A stretch of 64,000 nucleotides of DNA from Carex sylvatica (lineage: Eukaryota > Streptophyta > Magnoliopsida > Poales > Cyperaceae): contig CAXKVR010000209.1 in the NCBI GenBank assembly GCA_964058845.1, positions 1 through 64,000 of the forward strand, in the 5' to 3' direction. The translations under genes and the position numbers were made by a program. This document shows, piece by piece, positions 47,605-58,791 of this stretch (positions within the stretch are counted from its first letter, which is position 1; the number at the start of each line of letters is the position of its first letter). A model generated the notes under the pieces. That model was given only the letters and a program-made list of their open reading frames with translations. It was not told where the DNA came from and did no database searches.

Positions 47605-47893
47605 TGCTATAAATAAATATTAAATGTGTGGATGTCTTTCATTTTGTAACTCCCATATTAACCCTCAATTTATTTTTCCACTACTCCATGCATATTGATG
47701 CCCACTACTATTGAAATTCATTTCTCTATTTATTGTTTTTATGACTTTTATTTACAATTTGTAGCCAATAAATAGAGACTTTGTAATTTTGTATTGTACA
47801 CACATAAGAGATATATGAATAAGAGAGTCATTCTTTACATTCTCTCCTTCTTGTTTATTCTTGTTTATACTTGTTTATCTTTATTTTATAACA
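47605..47893 (+). repeat. 3' LTR of the copia element (289 bp)
   Basis: Begins TGCTATAAATAAATATTAAA and ends TTATTTTATAACA. It is highly similar to 42088-42411 apart from the missing internal duplication and several substitutions. A short purine run (GAGGAG) precedes it. Confidence 0.92.
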
Positions 47894-48198
47894 ATTTGGA
47901 CTTAATTATAACTTTATAAGGCATCATTGAATATTTGAATGTAAGTCTTCATAAGCACATATTCCAAAAGGATCCTCCTCTTTTTACTTAAATAAACACC
48001 AAAAATCATTATTAACAGTTTCTAAAGTCTCTTGAAAATGCATGAAAAAGGCTGGAAAATGATTGAATTAATATAGTAGGAATTGAAATATTGGTTGAAT
48101 TAATGTTGTTTGAAAGCTATCCAACAAATTCTTGCTTCTCAAATAGAGATTAATTTTTCTTTTATATTTGCAATAAATGACAGCATTAATTTTTTTTT

Positions 48199-51100
48199 TC
48201 AAGGTTTCCTAAGAAGCCCCTTGAGAAATGCCAGAACTCCCGGTACATCAACCGTCCATGCAATTGAAATCGGTTCGTATCCTGTCCAAGGGTTCGATGT
48301 GTTCCACCTGCACCACCACAAAATCAACAATCTATGAGATCAAATCATTTTGAACCCTAGATCTTAACTATAAGTTTCATTCAGAAATCAGGAGAGAATG
48401 GATACAGTTTGGTGTTCATTGGATCCAGTTTATTTGTTTTTTAACAGAACCATTAAATTTTGGATTGAATGGTTCGGTTGTTTAGTTTAAATGGTTCGAT
48501 TCGGTTGAATTTTTGAATTACTAGGTTTTTCATTTTTGGTTCGTTTTAATCTCTCTTATTTCGGTTCAACCAAACAAACCAAAATTTACTTGGGTTTTTT
48601 GGTTCGGTTGTTATTCTGTTGACAAACTTAATCTGGTTGGTTCAGTTAGATTTTTGGAAACTGAATAAAATTTTGGTTTGATTATTTGAACACCCCCTAG
48701 GTACAACTATTTTTGAGTAAAAGAGATATAAAATAGAAAATAGAAAGAGGCAAGGATACAAAACAGTACAATTTCAAGCCTTGATCCATCAAAGTGTGGC
48801 CCATGCAAATGCCTTGAGTCTCAACTCTGACAACTGCCTTTTTATACGTGAAAAGATCTGGTCTCACTAATGCAGCAAAACTCACCGGGTCATGCAGAAA
48901 TATCCCTGGTTTTATCGAAATCAAATCATCTTACCATTTGACAAAAAAAGCAAAGAAAAGGAAAAAAAAGTGGAACACTAAAAAGTACCATTGAAGCCAT
49001 CAGATTTGAGGTGCCAATCTAGATAGAACTTGCACATGTTGCATATGAATTCTGCATTTTTTCCTTTTGTGTTTCTTATCTCCAAAAGATCAGCATCTGC
49101 TATTAGTAAAACCAATTTCTTTTGTTAATTAGTTGATATAATTAGTAAAAATGAATAAATTCAGGGAGTAGGTAAAAACGTGACCTGAAAAGGAAACTTG
49201 TGTAGTGATGTTGATGCCAACAACAACAATTTCAGCACCGGATGTGAAAACAATATCCGCTGCTTCGGGATCACCATATATCTGCAATTAAATTCCTTTA
49301 ACTTGTAATTAATGCTTTAATAAAAAATGAATTAAGTTATATGAAAAAATATAAGTAATTACATTTGCTTCAGCCGCAGGATTGACATTACCAGCGCAGA
49401 AAAAGGCCCCACCTAATATTACTACTCTCTTAACCTTCTTTGCAAAACTTGGATCTCTCTTTATTGCCTACAAAAATAGAAACAATTTTATGGCCCCTAG
49501 AAACATCAAAATAAGAAGAAAAAAAAATTGAGAGAGAGAGATAAGTGAAGGTCTAGCCTTCAAGTTTCATAAAATAAGAAATATCTCAAATGCCCTATAA
49601 ATCATAAAAGGCCTGTATAATTGACCCTCTTAAAAATTATCTATGGGTAACCTTAGTTTATGAGTAATGAAAAATACTTCTAATCTTATAGGAATACATA
49701 TTACAGATAATGTAATATGTATACAGGAAATATGATATTAATTTAACAGAATAATTAGGAAATATTTGACTTACCAGGGCGAGGTTAGTAAGAGGACCTA
49801 ATGCAAGAATAGAAACCTCGTTCGAGAATTCTGACACCTTATCGACCATGAATTCACATGCGCTTTTATCGACTTTTTTGTTCTTTGGTGGCGGCATTGA
49901 TATATTCCCAAGACCATCAGATCCATGCACAAAATCAGCTACTATCGGTTCTCCTCCCTTTTTTAAAAGTACAACAAAAGTTTGTTTCAAAAATAAGAAA
50001 ACTAAAAGATGGGAGTACTTTTATTTCTCTTTGGGTTTTTCTCTCTGCCTATTGCCATTGTGTTTTTTGATTGATGCTACTGTACTATGCATAGCACATA
50101 TTGGTCCGTACTATGGGTCATAATTTTCATTATCAAAGTTCAAACAATTGATTTGAACCGCTTAACGTGATCTCCATATGAAATTGTCTTTGTAGATCAA
50201 ATTTTACATTTTTTAGAAACTTCTTAATATTCTTTTAGATAGATAGAAAATCACTAGATCTAAAGATTCTAAACCATTCAAAAGCAGTGATTTTCTACCT
50301 ATAAAAAAATAGTATAAAAATACTAAAAAATGTAAATTTAGCCTACAAGTACATTTTCATATGGAAATCATGATGAACAGTTTCAGATCGACAACTTGGA
50401 CTTTGAAAACAAAAATATTGATCCGTAGTACGAACCAATCTGCGCTATGCATAGTACCATAGCTTCACTCAGTTGATATTAAAACCAAAATAAAAGATCT
50501 CAGCTCATTTCCTGAAACCCTGAATTTTCATGGTAGGTTCAATTGTGGTTAAATGAATTAAAGTGCTTCTAGTGTTTATGATTTCCTTGTACTAATTGAC
50601 CATGGACCCATGGTGGAGACCCACTAGTTTAAAACAGCCATCAGATCTATAGTTGGACTATCTATTGACTTCTCCAACACTAATTTCATTCACAGAAACA
50701 AAATTTCTTCATCTCCATGATATTTTTTTTGTACAAAAACAAAATTTACAGTGGTCATTTGTATGTTTCTTATTTCACCATTAACTAATTAACTAACACA
50801 ATGAATCGACCCAACAGAACTAAAAAAGAAACTTCGAGACACCAAGCACTATCCATGCAAGTTCAGGGACAATTTTGAAATTTTTCTCCTTTTATTTTAA
50901 ATTAAAGGTACAAATTGGTGTGAACATTGTTTACATCACAGAAAAATTAATAGCTATTAGTCAATACTAAAGGGCATTTTTAAGAATAAAAAGAATTACC
51001 TTGAGAGGCTCAGGATTGCCTTCGGCTACGGGGACCTCAGGATGTCCAGCTAACTCACACTATCCTTTTTCAGAGTTATACCAGCAATAATTACTATTAG

Positions 51101-52506
51101 CTATATATTTTTTTAAATAACATACTGTACAAAAACATTAAAAGTATATCACACCCGCTACAAAAGCAACAATTTCCAGCATTACTCTCTGGAACTATTT
51201 TCCAATACAACTGTTCCTCTGTAGTGAAAAGCAAATACAAGAAACTGGAACCACTCTACACAGTATGACATGTTCTCTCCTTGTTGTGAATGAAAAATGA
51301 CCTTAGAGCCCCTCTAGATAAAATATATATTTTGGACAGGCCAGAGATGCTTTTCATTGCAATTAAATAAAAGCCATTCTTGTAATGAGCCTTATAAATA
51401 ATGCTATAAGTTGAAATTATCAGTTATTCTTCAAGGCATTTGATGATTAAACTGGTACTGGTAATTTGAGGAGGTATACGTACCAGCAGAAGGGCATTGC
51501 GAGTGGCACCCTTGGTACTAACATTTCCGAAAATAGTTGTTAGACCTATTACTTCGATTTCTGATGCTTGAAATGCCATTAGTATTGCCATGCTATCATC
51601 TGTTAACAATCAGTACATGCATAATTATAAATACATAATACTATAGTTAAAACACTGCTGAGATAAATTTGTGTGACCCTGAAGAACTAGAAAATCTCAA
51701 ACAATTCTATATAATATGTAACATTTTGTGTATATTTTCCGTTCTCTTGAAATAATCAAGAATATTTCCCATTTTTCAAGGGAGGATACTTTCAATATGC
51801 ACAAATTACATCTTTGAAGAATAAATTGTTTAGAACAGGATCTTTATTTATTATTGTTGAACTTCAATCTAATGACAGGTGTAAGTTCTATGTCCTTAAA
51901 TAAAAAAGAAAGGCCTTCTTTAAGAAAATCACTAATGCTAGAATCTGATGCAGGGACAGCTTAAAAGCTTTCCAGAGGAAAGTAACAGAATAGTGGATCA
52001 TGAAAGGACAAATTTACCCCTCGGGAAATGACAAGATTTACAAAGGATCTAATTATCAAAACAGCTTTTCGTTCTTTTGCTTTAGTTCAAATACTCTTGT
52101 AGCATGATTTCTACTATGCATGGAAGAACTTTGAAATTGTTAGACAGGAAATTGTTAAAAAAAATAAAAAAAATCTAAAGCTATCAGAATCACCACTAGG
52201 TGAAGAATCCTGACATTGATTCGATATTAGTATATCTAAGGTAGGCCACAGAATTAATCAATGAATCCAACGACAGTAGGCCATGGCAAGGGACTAAGGT
52301 AAACACAGTCAAATTTTTCGAAACTACAACTGAGACAAAGCCAAATTGAGCACTAATCAAAGCACTAGAAGCTGAATTTCTCACGAGGACTACAATTGAG
52401 CAAGATAAAAAGAAAGGAAAGAAAAATTACCAATCCCTGGATCTGTATCGATGATCACCTTCTCCCGCTTAGAAGACGATTCCTTGTTGACACCTCCGTT
52501 CTCCAT
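48199..52506 (-). CDS. URH1: Uridine nucleosidase / nucleoside hydrolase (URH1-like), complete
   Basis: Hydrolyses uridine (and usually xanthosine or inosine) to base and ribose in cytosolic pyrimidine/purine catabolism. Exons in transcript order: 52506-52431, 51599-51484, 51059-51000, 49957-49775, 49467-49363, 49281-49185, 49096-48989, 48905-48770, 48307-48199. The total of 990 nt gives 329 residues plus stop, in frame throughout with GT..AG borders. Seen: the calcium-binding motif IDTDPGIDDSMA across the first junction (Asp22, Asp26, Asp27), GLTTIFGNVSTKGATRNALL, ILALGPLTNLALAIKRDPSF, VILGGAF, NVNPAAEANIYGDPEAAD, VVGINITTQ, and FLHDPVSFAALVRPDLFT with His253-Asp254. The length is normal for the family. 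The 5' leader contains CT and GT repeats (52534-52576). Intron 4 holds a family A MITE with flanking DNA; intron 8 holds a GGTTCGGTT-rich repeat. An intact gene; the symbol follows the Arabidopsis orthologue by recollection. Confidence 0.95.
48405..48705. mobile_element. GGTTCGGTT-rich hAT-like fragment in URH1 intron 8
   Basis: Words GGTTCGGTTG, TTCGATTCGGTTGAA and CGGTTCAACCAAACAAACC recur, and the right side closes with GAACACCCCCTAGG, as do the AGGGGTG-ended plant elements seen at 23.7 and 55.6 kb. Target duplication not seen. Confidence 0.5.
50073..50470. mobile_element. Foldback MITE (family A) in URH1 intron 3
   Basis: CTACTGTACTATGCATAGCA with CATATTGGTCCGTACTATGG on the left pairs with CTGCGCTATGCATAGTACCA and TAGCTTCACTC on the right. 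The arms and the GATAGAAAATCACT / GTGATTTTCTACC centre are as in other copies. The left GAGTGAG block has eroded. Confidence 0.85.
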
Positions 52507-52533
52507 CTTACTCTCTGTGTGTGTTCGCGCGCG

Positions 52534-52576
52534 CGGGAAAGAGTGTGTGTGTTCGTCTCTCTCTCTCTCTCTCTCT
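52534..52576. repeat. CT and GT microsatellites in URH1 5' leader
   Basis: A (TC)n run at about 52556-52576 and GTGTGTGTG / CGCGCGCG runs at 52516-52550 lie 10-70 bp upstream of the URH1 ATG (minus strand). Read on the mRNA strand this is a GA-rich leader, common in plant 5' UTRs. Confidence 0.8.
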
Positions 52577-53254
52577 TGCTCTCGCGTCACCAATGGAGCT
52601 CGAGATAATCGAAGAGAGCGCTCTCCTCAATAAAAGGTGGAGATGGAGAGAGGAGAGGAGAAACGTAACTACTCTCTCTAATTTCTACTTAGTATAATAG
52701 TACGCATAATTTTTGTCAACAACAACTATGTTTGAACAGGATTGACGCAATTCTGACGTGTTGAACAACTGTGTTAATTCGTTAATTTAATTCCCCTAAA
52801 GTAACACAAAGTTTGAGTTTAGAGCCAGATTGTCCAATCAGAATCTGCACGAATATTTAAGACTCCCCGTGCATTCTACCTCGGGCCGGATTTGCCCAAA
52901 TTATGATCGTACGGTCGAACTCGGTAACAAATTTGAAGGCACTTTAGGGAATCCTGACCCTGGGATTGATCTGGAATCGAACAGATGCGCTGTACAACTG
53001 TAGTTATATTAGGTAAATTTTTTGCGTGCAAAATAACCATCTCCGTTTCTCCGCAAGTGTTAAAAATGTCAAGAAGTTTCCCTGTTTTATTTGTTGTTTT
53101 AACCATCTCCCGTTTCATAAACTGGAGGTGTCCATGTAACCATGACAAGTTGTACTGTAGATTGCAGTTTTGAATACACTGGAGTTGATCTTCTGCTTGG
53201 GTCATTACTTATACAAATCACCCGGGGAGCACGAGGAAGATAGTGTGTACTTGA

Positions 53255-53425
53255 ATTCGCACCCTCTGAGATATCTCATATTTTGCGTGACTTTCTGGAA
53301 AATCTCAACTGTTTAAAAACATTCTATATGAATCTCAAAGCTCTAATAATAGGGCCCCTGCGCTATCCCCGAATAGGCACCGAACACGTCGGTCACGCAA
53401 AATATGAGATATCTCAGAGGATACG
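53255..53425. mobile_element. Small perfect-arm inverted repeat upstream of URH1
   Basis: CCTCTGAGATATCTCATATT (53262) extending through TTGCGTGAC is exactly inverted at 53392-53420 (GTCACGCAAAATATGAGATA...), a 29-bp perfect stem with about 100 bp between. Outer flanks GAATTCGCAC and GATACGCACTC are weaker partners. It resembles a MITE of under 200 bp. Confidence 0.8.
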
Positions 53426-53879
53426 CACTCGTCTGTTCTTGGCCTCATGTTCATTGATCTTCTGTGACTTCAAATTTTATGACATTCGTGAGGCTATCAT
53501 TTTGTTTACGATACTGATAATTAAGCACGCACTACAAACGACTCACAAAGTAACGGTTAGATAAGATCATAGAGTGTCCAGAAGAATGGGATGGTAACGT
53601 CTAACATGGCTCCATGTTAGTGGACCCCAGTTTCCAGTTTGGACTCTCGTCTCTGTCCATCTCGATGCAACTACCGCTATCATGGGAGGAAATGACGGTT
53701 AAGGGCACCTACCTACTTACTTACGTGGCAGTATATTTTTCGTCGAAGTTTCTTTGGGTCCGTATCTTAAGTCGTAGCTTTGACAAATCCAAGAATAGAA
53801 TTGTTGGAAAAGTAAAATTGAATATGTAATGAATTAAAATAAGGTTTTATTCAAAAGTGTGAAAATATTATTTGGACAA

Positions 53880-54180
53880 AATCAAAATACTCAATTCAAT
53901 TCAAACTCAAACTGTTCAACGTGATCTCTATATTAAAATATACTTAAAAATTAAAAAATATATATTTTTTAATTTTTTTAGTATTTATTAAGATATATAA
54001 AAAATTATTATTTTAAGACAATTCTAGATCATTGAAAAATAACGATTTTTAAAAAATTATAAAAAAGTAATTCAAAAATTCAAAAAATATAAAATTTGGT
54101 CTTGAAGTACATTTTAATATAGAGATCACGTTGAACGGTTTGAATCAATTGTTTGGATTTTAAAAATACAAAAAAACCTT
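53880..54180. mobile_element. Degenerate MITE (family A)
   Basis: Inverted arms AAACTGTTCAACGTGATCTC and GAGATCACGTTGAACGGTTT around an AT-rich centre with ACGATTTTTAAAAAATT. The terminal blocks are gone. Confidence 0.65.
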
Positions 54181-54529
54181 ATAATAATATGATATTAAAA
54201 TATGTCACTATAAAATAATGTAATCGAATCTCTTAATAATATAGTACGATGACTACACCTTCTTAACATCACTTGATAGTTTTTTTTAATGTGGAGATCA
54301 TGCCTCCATATTCTACTAAAAATACACTAAAAATATCTAAAAAGTTACAATCTTGTTATATGTAGCTGTAGTATATTTATATTTTTAATTATATTTCTAT
54401 TTGAATATAAATTCATTTATGTCTTATACTACAAGAAATATTTTGACAAATATATTTTTAGCGTTTTACTTATTTGATAATGAGTTAATTCAAATTTCTT
54501 TATAACAACAATAATTCTATACAAATAAT

Positions 54530-54935
54530 GGACAAGGGTTCAAATGCTTTCATTTTTTGCCTTCATTATGCCTCCATTTTTAAAAACTTTAATAATTAAA
54601 AATTTAAAACTTAAAACTCAAAATAAAACCGTTGAATATGATCTATATCATTTATTTATGCATGTGTAAAAAATTATGACATTTCAACTTTGTTTTCGTT
54701 GTCGTCAAAAGCTTGTAAAACGTACTAATGTGGATAATTTCTAGACGTTGATTTTTTAACTTATTGATTCACATATAAACAAAACCGAAATATGATTTTT
54801 TTTTTATGAACACAGAGAGAAAATAACATAGATCACATCTAAACGGTTTTATTTTGGAAATTTATGATTTAAATTTTGAATTATTAACGTTTTAAAATAA
54901 AGGCACGATAAAGGTATTAAAAATGAAGGCATTTG
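54530..54935. mobile_element. MITE (family D), copy 1
   Basis: Left GGTTCAAATGCTTTCATTTT and right AAAAATGAAGGCATTTGAAT are inverted ends. The interior has AAAATAAAACCGTTGAATAT and its counterpart CTAAACGGTTTTATTTTGGA. Copy 2 is at 55026. Confidence 0.8.
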
Positions 54936-54954
54936 AATTCTCCTCGTAATATGA

Positions 54955-54974
54955 TAATAATAATAATAATAATA

Positions 54975-55025
<51 letters not shown>
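54955..55025. repeat. (ATA)n then (ATT)n microsatellite between two MITEs
   Basis: ATAATA repeats for about 20 bp switch to TTATTA for about 48 bp. The switch makes an inverted arrangement, and the block lies exactly between the two family D MITEs. Confidence 0.9.
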
Positions 55026-55390
55026 AAGAGGGCTCAAATGCCTTCATTTTTTGTGCCTCCATCATGTCTCAATTTTTAAAAACTTTAATAACTCAAAATT
55101 TAAATCTTAAAATTCAAAATAAAACTATTGGATATAAACTACATCATTTTATCTATGCATGTGTAAAAAACTATAGCATTTCAACTTTATTTTGATTGTC
55201 ATCTTGAACTTGTAAAAATGTATACTAATGTGAATAATTTTTAGACGTTGATTTTTTTATGGACACATAGAGAAATAGCGTAGATCACATCTAACGGTTT
55301 TATTTTGACGTTTAAGTTTTAAATTTTGAATTATTTAAGTTTTTAAACATAAAGGCAATGATAAAAGCACAAAACATTTGAATCCTCTTA
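55026..55390. mobile_element. MITE (family D), copy 2
   Basis: AGAGGGCTCAAATGCCTTCA on the left and ACAAAACATTTGAATCCTCT on the right. It shares TTTTTAAAAACTTTAATAA, ATCATTT.ATCTATGCATGTG and GTAAAAATGTATACTAATGTG-like blocks with copy 1 in the same orientation. Confidence 0.8.
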
Positions 55391-55554
55391 TTATTATTCA
55401 CATTTTCTGACGCATGCATCAACCAGCAGCGTGCTAGGCAATCGTTGTGCGATTTTATTCTCACAGTTGTTAACATCACTATTCTTCCTACATTTCTTTA
55501 ATTTCCACAATCAACCCTTTATTATTGGGTATCTTGATTTAGGTGTGACTGTGT

Positions 55555-56095
55555 GTAGGGGTGTAAACGAGCTGGCTTGGGCTGAGCTGGGCCTTAGCTC
55601 AGCTCGTTTATTTTAGTCCGAGTTGGACTTAGGTCATTCGAGCCAAAAACTTCTGACTCGCTCATGATAAGTCAGTCTGAGCTAGCTCGCTGAGCTTTAT
55701 TAGACTACTATTATACAAATTCAAAAATATAAAAATAAGAAAGTTCATTTAAAAAATTTAAGAAATCGTCCAACAGGCACATCTTCAAGCAACTGAAACT
55801 CATATTCTTTCTTCTCAGACCAAAAATACATCAATTTTGCATAATTGCGCCTTTGAAAATGAGACTAGACTTAAATTATACGGAGCTAAATCCTAAATTC
55901 ATTGTAGCTTAACGAGCCGAGCTGGCCTGATCCGAGTTGATCTCTGACTCAGCTCGTTTATTTTAGTCCGAGTCTAAACTGAGCTGGCTCGTTAACAGCT
56001 CAGTCCACTACTGAGCAAGTTATTAGCGAGCGAGCTAAAAACGAGTGATGAGCGAGCCGCGAGCATTTTTGACAGCCTGTCTATGTGTACGAGCT
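55555..56095. mobile_element. hAT-like element (GAGCTNGCT-rich)
   Basis: Starts TAGGGGTGTAAACGAGCTGG and ends CGAGCATTTTTGACAGCCT. Subterminal GAGCTGG/CGAGC words occur on both sides and the core is AT-rich. CTGTGTGT before and CTATGTGT after could be an 8-bp target duplication with one mismatch. Same type as 23695-24480. Confidence 0.75.
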
Positions 56096-56334
56096 TCACT
56101 AATAAATTGTCCAAGGCGAAAGCTCTGCTAATAATTGTCACGTGTTATAAAAGGTTGGGCCCTGGAAGCATGTCACTAAAAGGCCTTAGTCGGCCCAGTA
56201 ATAAAAATTACGAGGAGAACCTGAAACCTACAATCATGTAATATATACAAAGCCCAAAGAGTTAAAATTAATTGTAAAACTAACCAAATTTAGCATATGA
56301 AAAGGTGTTGAACTTGGAACTTGGAACTTTTTGG

Positions 56335-56540
56335 GTACGTTTGGATGAAATAAGAAATAGAGTAATAATAGTAGTTAATTCAACTTTTGATTGGGTTAGT
56401 AAAATAGTGAGTTAACTCATATAAGACAAATAAAGAATAATGGATTAGTGTTATTTTTGTTCCATTCAAACATTGAATAGTTCAAAAGAATAGTACTATT
56501 CTCAGATTAGTGCTATTCTTGCTCCATCCAAACGCACCAT
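56335..56540. mobile_element. Small MITE with ACGTTTGGATG ends
   Basis: GGTACGTTTGGATGAAA on the left pairs with TCCATCCAAACGCACC on the right; inner TAATAGTAGTTAA-like arms are weakly inverted. About 200 bp, non-coding. Confidence 0.7.
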
Positions 56541-57350
56541 AAAGATTATGGTACTCTTAATTGACTGAGAGAATTACCAATTTATTGAAGGAATTGATAG
56601 AACGGAAAAGAAAGAGTAGGGACTTGAGCCCGCTTCCACTTTTGAAGAACAAAAAAAAAAGATAACTTTATTTTTTTTAAATATATGAAATTAAGGTAGG
56701 CGTGAAAACAGAGCGGATAGTGGTAAAATCATATCTATATCTCTTTTTTAATTTTCCGGATACGAATTGGATATCAGACATATATGGATATAGATTGGAT
56801 CAGATATTTATTACAAATTTATTAAAAAATACTAAAGTTCATAATAATTATCTAATTATAATGGTGAATAATATTTTTTTTAATAGTATATATTAAAGAA
56901 TAATCATTTTAGTACCCACACCTCCATCCCCGCACTGTACTCACATATTTTCCAACTCAGTCAACCTTCTAATTTGACCATCCTAACTAACGACTTTATA
57001 AAATAGACACACTCTCTCTCTCTCTCCCCCACCTCTATTAGCGATATAAATCGGCTCTCAATCTAATCCGCTTGTAGAGAAAATAAAAAATTCTCAGATC
57101 GTGTCGACGGCATCTGCAACTCGAATCATCTCTACCTCACCAGCCTTCGTCTGCGCGCCCCTTGTGTGCTTCCTCTACTCGCCACCTCTTTTTGACATTA
57201 TAGGCATTAATACTTTGTTACATTTATGTTAATACTTGATTGGATATATATCTACATTACTTATAACAGATATTAATACTTTCCATCTGTAATATATATA
57301 AATATTGAACTGATAAATAATTTTCATTTTATTGTTCAATATTGTTCACA
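56541..57350. other. Intergenic, nothing recognised
   Basis: AT-rich DNA with a short (TC)n run at about 57010-57027. The 64-residue open frame at 56702-56896 has no recognisable domain and low-complexity composition. Confidence 0.5.
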
Positions 57351-57354
57351 CAAA

Positions 57355-58791
57355 ATTGTATGGTACAAAGTTTCAGTACAGCAAGCTGTACTTTTTAACC
57401 TTGAATACACTTTTGGTTCAGACTGCAAATGCACAGTCCTATCGAGTAGTATATCATCGGGTATCGATCACAGGGACGGTTCAAATCTAAACCGTCCTCT
57501 ACTTAAATCAATTAAAAACTAGAAGTGAGAAAATATTGGTTTTTGGTATTTAAGTTTCTAATCAGTTCAATGACAGTAATTAAATAAAAGGAAATAAATA
57601 AACTTGTTTAAATCAATAATAGAAGGCGTTTCCAAGGTTTCAAACTTATCTCAGTTCTGCCTCTCAGCCCCTGACACAGATCATGTAGTTTTCTACACGG
57701 GTCGTGTACTGTCGTACACGGGTCGTGTACTGTCGTACACGGGTCGTGTGGACTTCGAGTTAATGCACCAGTTACTATTTCTTTACGTTGTTCCTTTGTG
57801 TAGGGTTCAACTGACTAGACCTAATGTTTCTAAACCTCAACTGTCGTATGTTAGTTTATTAACTTGGTATGAAATTGCAATATCTACCCTCTTTGGGCTC
57901 TAAACCTCAACTATCGTACATTAGTCCGAGTTATCTAGTTACTTGTTTGGAATACTAAAGATAACCTCTTATCCGTCGATAAGATGAAATATTCACATTT
58001 CAGCTACTAGTTGGTTTCACCTTTCGGATCACTAATCCTACCTCATGTACTTAGTTTGGTTGAGAGATGGTAATGGACACAGTACCTTTTAGATGTGATC
58101 ATGCATCTAGTGGTAAAAACAATAAAAACCAAACAATTCAAACTAAGCAATTAAAATCAATCACAATCAAGCAAACACAAATTTCAACGTAAAAATCCAA
58201 TAACTAGATGCAAAACAAAACATTCGATTACATCTTAACCCTTGAAACAAATAAAACTACTCAAACATAGTGTTAAAACAGATAACAAAGATAAAGGAAT
58301 AATAATTCATTATAAAATCCAAAGTACAATGAAGATCCACAACAAAATTCGCGTCTTTTGCTTCTCAACTTCGTCTCCAAGCAATAGCTGCCAATCCAAA
58401 ACCCTAGAAATGCTTCTCTGCTCCAGAATTACCTCTATGGTGCAAGAACTATCACTTATATACTTTTCTGGCCGACCTTCCTTCAATTGGTCTTGTTTTT
58501 AATTTCTAGATCTGTTTCTGAATTTGTCTGATACGACCCGTATAAAATCCTGTACGGGCTGTATTCCTGTGTCTCTTCTGGAGTCGAGTCAGCAGTCGTG
58601 TCTGTGGTCGAGTCGAGGTTGATACGACCCGCACAAGGTGGTACACGGGTCGTGTAAATACTTCTCAAATTTCAGATTCTCCTCGATTTCATCTCATTCC
58701 TACAAAATAAGAATAAACTTGCAGCAGTACCACATTCTATAGATATTTCAATGAAATACGACTGATTAAATGATTTAAACACAGGTTTGGG
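57355..58791 (-). repeat. Ty3/gypsy-type LTR (probably solo or nested), CACGGGTCGTG words
   Basis: Near the left edge, AAGTTTCAGTACAGCAAGCT, TGCAAATGCACAG and GGGTATCGATCACAGGGACG parallel 58810-58960, the outer end of the neighbouring LTR. ACACGGGTCGTGT occurs three times in tandem at 57695-57750, again at about 58640-58655, with related TACGACCCG(T/C)A words at 58531 and 58621. No internal coding region of this copy lies next to it. Borders are approximate. Confidence 0.6.

Larger units (their letters stand above)
42088..47893 (+). mobile_element. Ty1/copia LTR retrotransposon, full length, decayed
   Basis: Both LTRs start TG and end ATAACA. The 5-bp target duplication ATTTG is exact (42083-42087, 47894-47898). 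Remnants occur in the copia order gag knuckle, integrase, reverse transcriptase, RNase H, which is the diagnostic order for this superfamily. Every frame carries stops or shifts, so it is not autonomous. After the 5' LTR the sequence CGTTATCAGCACGAGAGTGC is in the primer-binding position. No complete protein can be read. Confidence 0.93.

Noticed and set aside
52985..53205. Open frames on both strands upstream of URH1
   Set aside because: No recognised domain; they overlap each other on opposite strands.
54849..55037. Poly-Asn/poly-Tyr open frame
   Set aside because: Direct translation of the ATA/ATT microsatellite.
57690..57755. Regular spacing of CACGGGTCGTG suggested a CRISPR-like array
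   Set aside because: Eukaryotic context, spacers identical (tandem repeat), inside an LTR.
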